From BOG-908 sp963850605 (GTDB taxonomy: Bacteria; Pseudomonadota; Alphaproteobacteria; Acetobacterales; Acetobacteraceae), in the NCBI GenBank assembly GCA_963850605.1, contig CAWKLX010000005.1:124001-188000 (forward strand): DNA of 64,000 nt, given 5' to 3'. The translations under genes and the position numbers were made by a program. A model generated the notes under the pieces. The model ran no database searches and was not told the origin of the DNA. It worked only from the letters and a program-made list of their open reading frames with translations. Numbering within the stretch: the stretch's first letter is position 1; each line of letters starts with the position of its first letter. Shown here in pieces: positions 1 through 8,215 of this stretch.

Positions 1-180
1 CAGGTCTGCCAAACCGTCCAGCGTGTCCCAGCCGTCGTCGAAAGGTTCGGCGGTGCGGGTGTCGAACCGATTGGGCGGATTGGAGGTCGCGCCCCGGCCA
101 GCAGGTTTGCCGCAGGACGCTATGGCGTGCGGCGGGATGGGCTGACGGGGCGCGGACGAGAATGCGTGGGCCTGCCGCAT
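1..180 (-). CDS. PA0069-family radical SAM protein, N-terminal fragment
   Basis: Partial gene on the minus strand that runs off the left edge; only the first 60 codons are present. It opens with ATG at 180 behind a purine-rich GAAGAGAGAA stretch. The frame stays open to base 1 and reads GRGATSNPPNRFD near residue 25, then EPFDDGWDTLDGL. This GRGA-SNPPNRF signature followed by DDGW is what I know from the N-terminus of PA0069-family radical SAM proteins, upstream of their CxxxCxxC cluster motif. The cluster motif itself lies outside the window, so the enzyme class is recognised from the leader only. The substrate of this family is unknown to me. Confidence 0.7.
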   Translation of the reverse strand, partial: MRQAHAFSSAPRQPIPPHAIASCGKPAGRGATSNPPNRFDTRTAEPFDDGWDTLDGLADL

Positions 181-265
181 TAAGGGTTCTCTCTTCGTTC
201 CAGCGAAGGATTGCTGGTCCCGGGCGCGCCAGTCAAGAACGAAATGTGAACCTACGCGAGATTTC

Positions 266-1000
266 TCAGGTGTGGCTGAGGTCGGGCGTTCGTGGGGCGA
301 AATGCGGCACCGGAGCGTTCGGCCCACCTGGCATGGTTGGGGATGGCATGAAGTTGGGGATTGGGCTGCCGTTGACCGGATAGGTGTTGTCCAAGATGGC
401 ATAGCTGCTCATCCGGCCAGTCCGATCAAAATAGATGTGGAGGATGCGCGATTCGACAGTGCCGTCGTGGCGGTGAATCCAGCCGTAGGCGATCTCACTG
501 GTGCCGGCCTGGGCGCCCAGCACATGCAGACCTTGCATGATCGGCATGCCGAAGAGGGCGATAGCCTCGTTTCGCGTCGTCTGGCCCTGATGCAACTCGG
601 CCAGCCGTCCTTCGTCGATGGCTGCCGTCACTTCGCCCGGGATGCTATTCTTCAGGTCGTAGGCGACGAGCCTGTCGCTCAGAAAAACGAACAAGCCGGA
701 CTTAAAGGGGTGGGGGCCGCGCAGGCCGGTGCCGAGCGGTGCGAAGAAGTAATTCAGGGTCGTCACCTGCAATGGCGTGCCGGGTGCGACCAGGGTGGCG
801 GTGGGTTTGGCGATGCCGCGCAGCGTGGATTGCCGTGCCGGTGGCCCCAGCGCAGCTTCGGCCTGGGCCACCGTCGTCTGATTGAGGACGAACGTGCCGA
901 CAACGGACTGCATGTAGTCGTGGCCGACGGGCTGGGGTGCCGCCACGCATCCGGCTAGCGCGGCCAGCAGAAACGACAGGCAGGCTGGGCGAAGGCGCAT
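266..1000 (-). CDS. Outer-membrane lipoprotein, BamE/SmpA-like
   Basis: Encodes 244 aa from ATG at 1000, five bases after the stop of the PHB depolymerase, so the two are probably cotranscribed. The N-terminus is a lipoprotein signal with lipobox ALAGC (Cys near 16). Around residues 30-60 it reads VVGTFVLNQTTVAQAEAALG, and a second similar unit GQTTRNEAIALFGMP follows near residue 145. This G-x-T-x-x-x-A-x-x-x-xG-x-P pattern resembles the SmpA/OmlA (BamE) fold, here apparently duplicated. The C-terminal ~30 residues are Pro-rich and low complexity. The exact role is unknown; a BamE-like or general lipoprotein function is inferred. Confidence 0.7.
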   Translation of the reverse strand: MRLRPACLSFLLAALAGCVAAPQPVGHDYMQSVVGTFVLNQTTVAQAEAALGPPARQSTLRGIAKPTATLVAPGTPLQVTTLNYFFAPLGTGLRGPHPFKSGLFVFLSDRLVAYDLKNSIPGEVTAAIDEGRLAELHQGQTTRNEAIALFGMPIMQGLHVLGAQAGTSEIAYGWIHRHDGTVESRILHIYFDRTGRMSSYAILDNTYPVNGSPIPNFMPSPTMPGGPNAPVPHFAPRTPDLSHT

Positions 1001-1005
1001 TTGGA

Positions 1006-2220
1006 TCAGGCGGCTTCCTGGATCATGGCCCGCATTTTCGGGTAGATTGTTCCGGTCCAGGCACGGCCGCTGAACACCCCGTAATGGCCCGCGCCAGTCT
1101 GCAGATGGTAGGATTTGCGTGTGGCGGGGATGTTCCGGCAGAGGTCCAGCGCCGCCATTGTCTGGCCCACCCCACAAATGTCGTCCCGCTCGCCTTCGAC
1201 AACCATGAGCGTGGTGCGGCGTATGGCGGCCGGATCGACGGTGCGGCCGTGCCAGGTCATCTTTCCGTCCGCCAGATCGTGGCCCTGGAAGACGCGCTCG
1301 ACCGTCTCGAGGTAGAATTCCGCAGGCAGGTCGGCGACCGCAAAATATTCGTCGTAAAAGCGGCGGTGGGCGGCCGCCCCTTCCGTATCGTCTGTAAACA
1401 AGCGGCGGAGTTGGCCAAGCTGGGCGTTGATGTGGCGGTCGGCGTTCATCGCCATGAACGAGGCGAGTTGGTAAAAACCGGGATACACGCGCCGGCCTGC
1501 GCCGGCGTAGCGGGACGGGACGGACGAGATCGCTTTCCGCTCGTAATCGGCGATCGTCTGCTTCTTGGCGAGCAGGTTGACCCGGGTGGGGCTGAGCCGC
1601 GTGTCGATCGGGCCGGCCATGAGCGTTAGGGTACGCGGGGTGGCCGGGTTGCGGTCGGCGGCCATGATGGCTGTGGCCATGAGCGCCTGGACGGCCGGTT
1701 GACAGATGGCGAGCAGGTTTGTGCCCGGGCCGAGTGCCTCGAGGCAATGAATAAGCTCGTCCACATATTCGTCCAAACCAAAGCGTCCGGCCATAACGGG
1801 GACGTCACGCGCGTTGCGCCAGTCGGTGATGTAGACGTCGAAATCGGCCAGCATGGTCTGCACGGTGGGGCGCAGCAAAGTGGCGAAATGGCCCGACATG
1901 GGGGCGACCACCAGCACTTTGGGTTGCGGCGTCAGGCAGTCTTTTTCGAAATGCAGCAGGTCGCAGAACGGGGTTGAGGCGGCGATGACTTCCCGCACGG
2001 CGACGTTGCGGTTGTCCATGCTGACGCTAGGAATGGCGAAGGGGCGGCGCTTGTGGGTGACGACAGCGTTGGTGAACAGCTCGGCACCGGCGGCCATGAG
2101 GCGCACAGCCGGGAGGGCGCGGGCTGCCGGGACTTGCGCGAGCAGGCCTAGCCAGAGCGCGGCGCCGGCGCGGGTCGGGGCCAGGAGATCCGATTGGGCC
2201 TGGTAGAGCTGGTAGAGCAT
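1006..2220 (-). CDS. phaZ: Intracellular polyhydroxyalkanoate (PHB) depolymerase
   Basis: A 404-aa protein that would hydrolyse stored poly(3-hydroxybutyrate) granules in the cytoplasm. It has no signal peptide. It starts MLYQLYQAQSDLLAP and shows the alpha/beta-hydrolase core typical of PHB_depo_C proteins: VLVVAPMSGHFATLLRPTV near residue 105, DVYITDWRNARDVP near 130, and ICQPAVQALMA with Cys173 at the nucleophile position. In the Ralstonia PhaZ1 family the nucleophile is Cys rather than Ser, which fits. The C-terminal GAGHYGVFSGRAW supplies the likely catalytic His. A 3-hydroxybutyryl-CoA dehydrogenase at 44 kb also fits a storage-polymer user. A BamE-like lipoprotein gene follows 5 bp downstream. 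Confidence 0.9.
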   Translation of the reverse strand: MLYQLYQAQSDLLAPTRAGAALWLGLLAQVPAARALPAVRLMAAGAELFTNAVVTHKRRPFAIPSVSMDNRNVAVREVIAASTPFCDLLHFEKDCLTPQPKVLVVAPMSGHFATLLRPTVQTMLADFDVYITDWRNARDVPVMAGRFGLDEYVDELIHCLEALGPGTNLLAICQPAVQALMATAIMAADRNPATPRTLTLMAGPIDTRLSPTRVNLLAKKQTIADYERKAISSVPSRYAGAGRRVYPGFYQLASFMAMNADRHINAQLGQLRRLFTDDTEGAAAHRRFYDEYFAVADLPAEFYLETVERVFQGHDLADGKMTWHGRTVDPAAIRRTTLMVVEGERDDICGVGQTMAALDLCRNIPATRKSYHLQTGAGHYGVFSGRAWTGTIYPKMRAMIQEAA

Positions 2221-2324
2221 GGGCGCTAAGATGGTCGCGTACTCGCACTTGCGAAAGCCTTAATCTAGCGTATGGGCGGGCGACCTCGTCGCTTCTTGGC
2301 GGCAGGCCCGTGGGGAGACAGGAC

Positions 2325-3008
2325 ATGCCGCCGACCGGCAAGGGTGAGACCCGTGCGGTGCTGACGATCAGCAGCCGCAACTATTCGTCGTGGTCGCTGC
2401 GCGGGTGGCTGCTTTTGCGGCTGTCGGGTCTGCCGTTCGAGACGCGGCGCGTGTCCAACGATGACACGGTGGCGCGGGCCGAACTGCTGCAGCAGACCAG
2501 CTCCATACGCATCCCGTCGCTGGCGCATGAGGGGGTGGTGATCTGGGACGTGCTGGCGATCGCCGAGTATCTGCATGAGCGGTGCCCCAAGGCGGGGCTG
2601 CTGCCGGGCGACCAGGCGGCGCGCGCCCATTGCCGGGCGGTGAGCGGGGAGATGCATGGCGGTTTCGCGGCGTTGCGCGCGGCGTTGCCGGTGAATTTGC
2701 ATGCGTTCCGGCCGAACTTCCCAATCTGGTCCGGAGTGCGGGCGGACATCGCGCGGGTGACCGAGATTTGGCGCGAGTGCCTGGCGCAGTATGGCGGGCC
2801 GTTTCTGTTCGGCGCGAAAATGTGTTTGGCGGATGCGATGTATGCGCCGGTGTGCACCCGGTTTTCCACCTACGACGTGGACTTGGATGCGGTATGCGAA
2901 GCGTATCGTGAGCGGATTATGGGGCTGGCCGAGATGGTGGAGTGGGTCGAGGAGGCCAAGCGTGAGCCGGAACTTGTGTCCGAGCTGGAGGTGGAGGGGG
3001 AGTTTTGA
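2325..3008 (+). CDS. Glutathione S-transferase family protein
   Basis: 227 aa from ATG at 2325, which is preceded by GGGGAGACAGG; an in-frame GTG at 2310 lies upstream but is less well placed. The N-terminal thioredoxin-like domain has ISSRNYSSWSLRGWLLLRLSG, with Ser/Arg at the glutathione-activating site, and TSSIRIPSLAHEGVVIWDV followed by IAEYLHERCP (glutathione gamma-glutamyl site). The all-alpha C-terminal domain runs from about residue 90 and includes LFGAKMCLADAMYAPV. It probably conjugates or reduces small electrophiles, but the substrate cannot be read from sequence. It stands alone, divergent from phaZ. Confidence 0.88.
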   Translation: MPPTGKGETRAVLTISSRNYSSWSLRGWLLLRLSGLPFETRRVSNDDTVARAELLQQTSSIRIPSLAHEGVVIWDVLAIAEYLHERCPKAGLLPGDQAARAHCRAVSGEMHGGFAALRAALPVNLHAFRPNFPIWSGVRADIARVTEIWRECLAQYGGPFLFGAKMCLADAMYAPVCTRFSTYDVDLDAVCEAYRERIMGLAEMVEWVEEAKREPELVSELEVEGEF

Positions 3009-3094
3009 AACCGTCCGCGCTGGCGCGGGCCAAACCGTGCCTCGCTTTCCGCAGGTCTTACCTGGCCACCTGATTGGACCTTCAAGACGGCCCC

Positions 3095-3343
3095 ATGGCT
3101 GAAACCCTGCTCGACGTGAAAGGCTTGAACTGCCCGCTTCCGGTGCTGCGGGCCAACCGTGCGCTGCGGGGGCTCGCGCCAGGGGAGAAATTGCGGGTGC
3201 TGGCGACGGATCGGGCGTCGGTGGCCGATTTCCGCGCATATTGCCGGGAAACGGGGCATGATCTGGTCGCCTTTGGCGAGGAGGCGGGCGTGTTCAGCTT
3301 CACGATACGCCGGCGGCCGGCGCGCGAGGGGGATGGGCCGTGA
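3095..3343 (+). CDS. tusA: TusA-family sulfurtransferase
   Basis: Small 82-aa protein from ATG at 3095. Near the N-terminus it reads DVKGLNCPLPVLRANRAL, the CPxP motif with the persulfide-carrying Cys13, followed by the two-layer alpha/beta TusA fold (GEKLRVLATDRASVADFRAYCRETGH). TusA-like proteins pass sulfur to tRNA thiolation, molybdenum cofactor or other acceptors; which applies here is unknown. The stop codon overlaps the GTG start of the next gene by four bases, implying translational coupling to an HDAC-like protein. The symbol denotes the family, not proven orthology to E. coli tusA. Confidence 0.88.
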   Translation: MAETLLDVKGLNCPLPVLRANRALRGLAPGEKLRVLATDRASVADFRAYCRETGHDLVAFGEEAGVFSFTIRRRPAREGDGP

Positions 3344-4257
3344 GGCGGGTGGTGCTGTTCAGCGACCCGGCTTGCGCGGTGCATGACCCCGGTGCGGGTC
3401 ACGCCGAGCAGCCGGCGCGTATCCGAGCGGTGCTGGCGGCACTCGACGGCCCGGATTTTTCGGCCTTGATTCGGGAGCGTGCGCCGGCGGCGACGCGGGA
3501 GGCGCTGTGCCTGGCGCATTCGCGCGATTACGTGGACAGCATTTTGGCGTTGCAGACCGACGAGGGCGGCACGCGGGCGCTGGATGCGGATACGTTCGTG
3601 GGGCCCGGCAGCGTGCTGGCGGCGCGCCATGCGGCCGGTGGGGTTATCGCGGCCGTCGATGCCGTGATGGGCGGGGCGGCGGATGCGGCGTTCGCCGCGG
3701 TGCGGCCGCCCGGGCACCATGCCGAGGCGCGCCAGGCGATGGGGTTTTGTTTGTTCAACAGCGCGGCGATCGGGGCGTATCACGCGCGACGCCGCTGGGC
3801 GGTCGAGCGGGTGGCGGTGGTCGATTTCGACGTGCACCACGGCAACGGCACGCAGCACATGTTCGAGCACGATCCGAACCTGTTCTATGCGAGCAGCCAT
3901 CAGATGCCGTGCTACCCGGGCACGGGCGCGGCGCATGAGACGGGCGTGGGCAACATCGGCAATATGCCTTTGGCGCCGGGGGATGGTGGCGCCGCGTTCC
4001 GCGCCGCGTGGGAGCGGACGGGGCTTCCGGCACTGCGCGCGTTTGCGCCGGAGCTGCTGATCGTATCGGCCGGTTTCGATGCGCACCGGGCCGATCCGCT
4101 GGCGCAATTGCGGCTTGAGGCGGAGGATTTCGGCTGGATCACCGACCGGCTGCTCGAGGTGGCGGACGGGCGCCTCGTCTCGGTGCTGGAAGGAGGCTAC
4201 GATATAGCGGCCCTGGCTGCCTGCACCGCGCTGCATGTGCGCCGGATGCTGGCGTAG
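3340..4257 (+). CDS. Histone deacetylase family protein (acetoin utilisation / acetylpolyamine amidohydrolase type)
   Basis: 305 aa beginning at GTG 3340, overlapping the upstream tusA stop as GTGA. It carries the zinc deacetylase signature: RPPGHHAEARQAMGFC with the His126-His127 charge relay, then VAVVDFDVHHGNGTQHMF with zinc-binding Asp and His residues (His166/167), and LLIVSAGFDAHRADPLAQL with the downstream metal Asp. Bacterial members remove acetyl groups from polyamines, small amides or lysines, so the substrate here is open. Length and motif order match the family and all metal residues are present. No regulator is adjacent. Confidence 0.9.
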   Translation: MRRVVLFSDPACAVHDPGAGHAEQPARIRAVLAALDGPDFSALIRERAPAATREALCLAHSRDYVDSILALQTDEGGTRALDADTFVGPGSVLAARHAAGGVIAAVDAVMGGAADAAFAAVRPPGHHAEARQAMGFCLFNSAAIGAYHARRRWAVERVAVVDFDVHHGNGTQHMFEHDPNLFYASSHQMPCYPGTGAAHETGVGNIGNMPLAPGDGGAAFRAAWERTGLPALRAFAPELLIVSAGFDAHRADPLAQLRLEAEDFGWITDRLLEVADGRLVSVLEGGYDIAALAACTALHVRRMLA

Positions 4258-4265
4258 CGCGCCAT

Positions 4266-4294
4266 CTTGCAAAGCAGGACGAGTTCCACGATTT
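4266..4294 (+). promoter_or_regulatory. Candidate heat-shock (RpoH) promoter upstream of hsp20
   Basis: CTTGCAA at 4266-4272 is followed, after 14 bases, by CACGATTT at 4287-4294. This resembles the sigma-32 consensus CTTGAAA-N13-15-CCCCATNT (six of eight matches in the -10). It sits about 64 bases before the Hsp20 start. Regulation is inferred from the motif and the gene type only. Confidence 0.35.
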
Positions 4295-4357
4295 GACGGG
4301 TGTCAGGGCGCCGGTCTGGGCCTTGGCACGTGTCTCGCTCATCCGGAGGAGGCGTCT

Positions 4358-4819
4358 TTGAGTACCCGCCTGTTTGCGTCCCCGCTATTCTTGGGTTTCG
4401 ACCATCTCGAGCAGATGCTCGAGCGTGCGTCCAAGACATCCTCGGACGGCTATCCACCCTATAATATCGAGCAGACCGCCCCCACCCAGTTGCGCATTAC
4501 GCTGGCGGTGGCCGGGTTCACCATGGACGACCTGCAGATCACGCAGGAAGACAACCAACTGGTGATACGCGGGCGGCAGGCGGACGATACGCAGGGGCGC
4601 GTGTTCCTGCATCGCGGGATCGCGGCCCGGCAGTTCCAGCGCGCGTTCGTGCTGGCCGAGGGGATCGAGGTGGGGGGCGCCTGGCTTGAGGCGGGCCTGC
4701 TCCATATCGAGATTTCGCGGCCGCAGCCCGAGCCGAAGGTGCGGCATATCGAGATAGCGCGCCCGCGTCAGAGCCGACAGGCGACCAAGGTGGTCGAGGC
4801 GGCTGGCCAGGACGAATGA
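4358..4819 (+). CDS. Hsp20 family small heat-shock chaperone
   Basis: 153 aa. The start is decided by a strong Shine-Dalgarno GGAGGAGG at 4345-4352, five bases before TTG at 4358; the open frame upstream has no other credible start. The alpha-crystallin domain spans about residues 35-130 (YNIEQTAPTQLRITLAVAGF, then the beta-strands around NQLVIRGRQ and LLHIEIS). As in IbpA-like proteins of alphaproteobacteria the sequence begins FASPLFLGFDHLEQMLERA. It would hold unfolding proteins for refolding. A possible RpoH promoter lies upstream and the DUF1150 gene downstream, the usual alphaproteobacterial partner. Confidence 0.9.
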   Translation: MSTRLFASPLFLGFDHLEQMLERASKTSSDGYPPYNIEQTAPTQLRITLAVAGFTMDDLQITQEDNQLVIRGRQADDTQGRVFLHRGIAARQFQRAFVLAEGIEVGGAWLEAGLLHIEISRPQPEPKVRHIEIARPRQSRQATKVVEAAGQDE

Positions 4820-4959
4820 TGGGCGCGCGTTAACCCACCGGACAAACTTCTGGCGTAATCCTTGCTTAATATTGCCGCGACGCGGGGCGACCTTGCGGGC
4901 AGCACATCCGATGAGTTGGCCAGACCAGGCGACATATCGGCCACGGAGTATCCTGTATT

Positions 4960-5211
4960 ATGAACACCTCCTCGGACAATGATACCCCTGCCGCCCCGAT
5001 CGGCGCGTTCGATATCCGTCATCTGACGGTCGATCAGCTGGCAGCTCTGGGTGTGTCGCAGCTGGCGTATGTCAAACCGGTGCTGGTCAACGGCGCCAGG
5101 GCATTTGCCATTCACGGCGCGGATGGCACGCCAATGGCTGTGGCCGGCGCCGAGGATCTGGCGTTTGCCGCTATTCGCCAGCACGAGATGGTGCCCGCTC
5201 TGGTTCATTGA
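4960..5211 (+). CDS. DUF1150 family protein
   Basis: 83 aa from ATG at 4960, 140 bases after the Hsp20 gene. The sequence FDIRHLTVDQLAALGVSQLAYVKPVL followed by FAIHGADGTPMAVAG and AAIRQHEMVPALVH is the typical DUF1150 pattern. These small soluble proteins are conserved in alphaproteobacteria, commonly next to small heat-shock genes. No biochemical function is known to me; a stress-related role is inferred only from the neighbour. Confidence 0.85.
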   Translation: MNTSSDNDTPAAPIGAFDIRHLTVDQLAALGVSQLAYVKPVLVNGARAFAIHGADGTPMAVAGAEDLAFAAIRQHEMVPALVH

Positions 5212-5284
5212 TGCGGCGCGCCCCAGGTTGCGGCGGCGCGGCTGCGGCGTGTACTGATCGTTCCGGTTCACGCGGAGCAGTCAC

Positions 5285-7078
5285 GTGTCGGGATCTCCGC
5301 TTCGGCCCGGCGGCGTAACCTGGGTCGCCGCTGCGGCTGGCGGCCTGCTGCTTGCGGTGGCTGTGCTCGGGGCAGTCTGGCTGCCTGGCCTGCCGGCCTC
5401 GAATGCCCGGATCGGACCTGATTACGCGTTCTTTCTGCCCAATCTGCTGGCCGGCACGTTCTGGTGGCGTGCAAATGCGCTGGCCGCCCTGCCATGGTTC
5501 ACGCCGGCGCAATGCGGCGGCTTTGCGCTGCATGCGGACCCGCAGGGCATGTATCTGTCGGTCACTCAGGCGCTGGCGGTCGCGTTCGGGCCTTTGCCGG
5601 CCGTGCGTATCGCTTTTCTCCTATACGGCGCTCTCGGCGGGGCAGGGGCTGTTTGGCTGGCGCGGAGTGCGTTCCGGCTGAGTTGGGCGGCATCCGTGCT
5701 CGCCGGCGTGCTGTTCATGTTCAACGGTTTTTACGGCGTGCGCATGATGGTCGGCCATCTGGGATTCGCGCCGTTCATGCTGCTGCCGGCGTTGGCCGCC
5801 TGCATGACCGGTGCGCGCCGAGCGGGGTGGCGCGGCGAAGTCATGCGTATGGCGAGCGTCGGGCTGCTGCTGGCTGCACAGATAGAGGGCGGGATGGCGG
5901 CGCTTCTGGCGCCCTGCTTGCTGTCCCTGGTGGTGGTTGCCGTGATGCATGGGTTGGCGTCCGGGGGGGCGGTGCTGCCGGCGTTTATGCGTCTGGCGGG
6001 CGGTGGTTTGTGTGGGTTGGCGATCTCGGCCGGCAAGCTGGCGGCTATGGTGTCCTTGGTGGGCAACCTGCCGCGCGACTCCTATGGTTTGCCGGGATAC
6101 GACAGCCTGGCCGCGGCTGGTTGGGTGGCGCTGCGCGCCGTTTTCCTGGCGCCATGGCCGGATATGGCGGGCAAGTTGCGCAACGCGCATGTGCACCCGT
6201 TCCTGCACGAATTCGATTATGGCGTGGGGCCGGCCGCATTTGTGCTGATGTTGGCCTGGGCGTGGGGTGCGTGGCGGCGGCCGGCCTGGCCGGGGAGGCG
6301 CGCGGGATCGCTCTGGTTAGCCTTGGTTGTGTTGCTGGCCGTGCCGCTGGCGCTCAACACATACGGTCTGGCCTGGAGCACTTGGCTGAAGACTCTGCCC
6401 GTGCTGCGGCAGAGCACGCTGCTGGTGCGGTGGTTCAGCGCCTATATCCTGCCGGCGACGCTCGGCGCTGCAATGGCACTGGACCGTCTGCGGGTGCGGG
6501 GCATGTCGGGCGTGGTGTTGTGCTCGGCTGGCACGGCGGGCACGCTGGCGGCACTTCTTGTCACCGTGGGTGGCGGGCGGTCGTTTCAGGGCGCCTACGA
6601 TCCGGGGCCGGCACAACGCGCGTGGCGGCTTGCCGAGATGACTGGGCGGGTGCCGGCGATAACGAGGCTGGAGGCGGCACCGGCGCATGGGCTGGACGAT
6701 TTCAGGGCATTCCTGGACGGGCAAAACGCTCTGGTCGACGGCGGCTCGACGCTTGACTGCTATCAGCCGCTATTCGGCTACGGGTTGGAAAATTTTCGGC
6801 GCGGCGCGCTTCATGCGGGGGATGTCACCGCGCGCGCGGGCGATGGCCTGAACCTGAAAAACCCGTCCTGCTATGTTTTTCCCGCGGCCAATGGCTGCCG
6901 GCCAGGTGACCCGTTCACGCAAGCGCAGGCGGTGCAGGCTGAGGCCTTTGCCGGCTACCGCCCTTTTGCCTGGCGCAAGCCGCCCTGGGCGCGAATGGCG
7001 GACTGGCTCGGGTTGCTCAGTTTCGTGAGTGCTCTTGCGGGGTTTGGCTGGGCGATGGTCGCGCGGCGGCGGGCATGA
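5285..7078 (+). CDS. Polytopic membrane protein of unknown function (glycosyltransferase/YfhO-like topology)
   Basis: 597 aa from GTG at 5285 with CGGAGCAG just upstream. I count roughly ten or more hydrophobic segments (for example residues 12-35, 110-135, 140-165, 190-225, 235-260, 320-340, 355-375 and 575-595). The loop after the first segment, GPDYAFFLPNLLAGTFWWRANA, and FTPAQCGGFALHADPQGMYL resemble bacterial membrane glycosyltransferases or YfhO-like proteins, but I see no definitive catalytic motif. It overlaps the next gene, a GT2-GtrA enzyme, by ATGA. The pair therefore probably acts together in transferring lipid-linked sugars across the inner membrane. The function is inferred from this pairing. 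Confidence 0.75.
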   Translation: MSGSPLRPGGVTWVAAAAGGLLLAVAVLGAVWLPGLPASNARIGPDYAFFLPNLLAGTFWWRANALAALPWFTPAQCGGFALHADPQGMYLSVTQALAVAFGPLPAVRIAFLLYGALGGAGAVWLARSAFRLSWAASVLAGVLFMFNGFYGVRMMVGHLGFAPFMLLPALAACMTGARRAGWRGEVMRMASVGLLLAAQIEGGMAALLAPCLLSLVVVAVMHGLASGGAVLPAFMRLAGGGLCGLAISAGKLAAMVSLVGNLPRDSYGLPGYDSLAAAGWVALRAVFLAPWPDMAGKLRNAHVHPFLHEFDYGVGPAAFVLMLAWAWGAWRRPAWPGRRAGSLWLALVVLLAVPLALNTYGLAWSTWLKTLPVLRQSTLLVRWFSAYILPATLGAAMALDRLRVRGMSGVVLCSAGTAGTLAALLVTVGGGRSFQGAYDPGPAQRAWRLAEMTGRVPAITRLEAAPAHGLDDFRAFLDGQNALVDGGSTLDCYQPLFGYGLENFRRGALHAGDVTARAGDGLNLKNPSCYVFPAANGCRPGDPFTQAQAVQAEAFAGYRPFAWRKPPWARMADWLGLLSFVSALAGFGWAMVARRRA

Positions 7079-8199
7079 GGCTGCCGGCAGAGCTTTGTGT
7101 GTTGATCCCGTGCTTCAACGAGAGAGGCAACGTGGCGCCGGTGGTGGCTCGACTAGAGGCCGCCCTGGACGGCGTGGCCTGGGAGGCGGTGTTCATTGAT
7201 GACGATAGCCCGGATGGTACGGCTGAGGCCGTGCGGGCCATCGCGGCGCGTGATGCGCGCGTGCGCTGCATCCGGCGGATCGGACGGCGCGGCCTGGCCT
7301 CCGCCGTGATCGAGGGGGCGCTTTCGACATCGGCGCCAGTTCTGGCTGTGATCGACGGAGACTTGCAGCACGATGAGACGCGGCTGCCGGAGATGCTGTC
7401 CATATTGCGGTCCCGGGAGGCGGATGTGGTGGTGGCCAGCCGATTCGCGCCGGGTGGGGATGCGGCCGGGTTGGCGGGCGGGCGCCGGCTGGCGCTGTCC
7501 AGTCTCGGGATACGGCTGGCAACGCTGATGCTGGGGACGCGGCTGACCGATCCGATGAGTGGGTATTTCATGCTGCGGCGTGAAACGTTCGAGACCGTGG
7601 CGCCGCGCCTGACCGGCCAGGGTTTCAAAATCCTGCTCGACATCCTGCTGGCCGCCCCCGCGAGGCTGCGGGTGCGGGAAGTGGGCGCGCGGTTCGGGCC
7701 GCGGCTGTCCGGGGAGAGCAAGCTCAGCCCGCTGGTGCTGCTGCAGTTCGGGGCGCTGCTGCTGGACCAGGGCTTTTCGGGCATGGTGCCGCTCCGCTTC
7801 TTGTCGTTCGCGCTGGTGGGCGGATTTGGTGTGTTTGTGCATTTGGGGGTGCTGACACTGGCCGGGATGTTCGGCGCGCGCTTCGTGCTGGCGCAGACGG
7901 TTGCTACACTCGTTGCGATGGTGGCCAATTTCTTTCTCAACAACCTCATCACCTATCGCGACCAGCGGCTGCATGGCGGGCGGCTGTGGCGGGGGTTGGT
8001 GCTGTTCATGGCGGTCTGCGGCGTGGGGGCGGCGGCGAACATCGGCATTGCCGGCGCGCTGTATGCGGGCGGCCAGGCAGGGCGCACGCCGGCCGGCGCT
8101 TTGGGGGCGGTCATCGGGGTGGTGTGGAATTACGCGATGTCGGCTACCCTGGTATGGGGCCGCAGGCGCGTTCGCCCGCACGCGGTTCGAGCCGGCTGA
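7075..8199 (+). CDS. Family 2 glycosyltransferase (DPM1-like) fused to GtrA membrane domain
   Basis: 374 aa, start ATG 7075 overlapping the preceding stop. Residues 5-230 form a GT-A glycosyltransferase: LCVLIPCFNERGNVAPVV, EAVFIDDDSPDGTAEAV and APVLAVIDGDLQHDE (DxD-like metal site), with SRFAPGG and DPMSGYFMLRR as in polyprenyl-phosphate mannosyl/glucosyl transferases. From about residue 245 a GtrA domain follows with four membrane segments (FALVGGFGVFVHLGVLTLAG; ANFFLNNLITYRDQR is typical GtrA). It would make an undecaprenyl-phosphate sugar and help flip it. The acceptor polymer is unknown. Fusions of this kind are common. Confidence 0.9.
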   Translation: MRLPAELCVLIPCFNERGNVAPVVARLEAALDGVAWEAVFIDDDSPDGTAEAVRAIAARDARVRCIRRIGRRGLASAVIEGALSTSAPVLAVIDGDLQHDETRLPEMLSILRSREADVVVASRFAPGGDAAGLAGGRRLALSSLGIRLATLMLGTRLTDPMSGYFMLRRETFETVAPRLTGQGFKILLDILLAAPARLRVREVGARFGPRLSGESKLSPLVLLQFGALLLDQGFSGMVPLRFLSFALVGGFGVFVHLGVLTLAGMFGARFVLAQTVATLVAMVANFFLNNLITYRDQRLHGGRLWRGLVLFMAVCGVGAAANIGIAGALYAGGQAGRTPAGALGAVIGVVWNYAMSATLVWGRRRVRPHAVRAG

Positions 8200-8215
8200 G
8201 AAAGGAGTTTTCCGC

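Noticed and set aside
266..1747. 493-codon minus-strand frame spanning the lipoprotein and part of phaZ
   Set aside because: Only the part from ATG 1000 has lipoprotein features; the upstream half is out of frame with PHB depolymerase.
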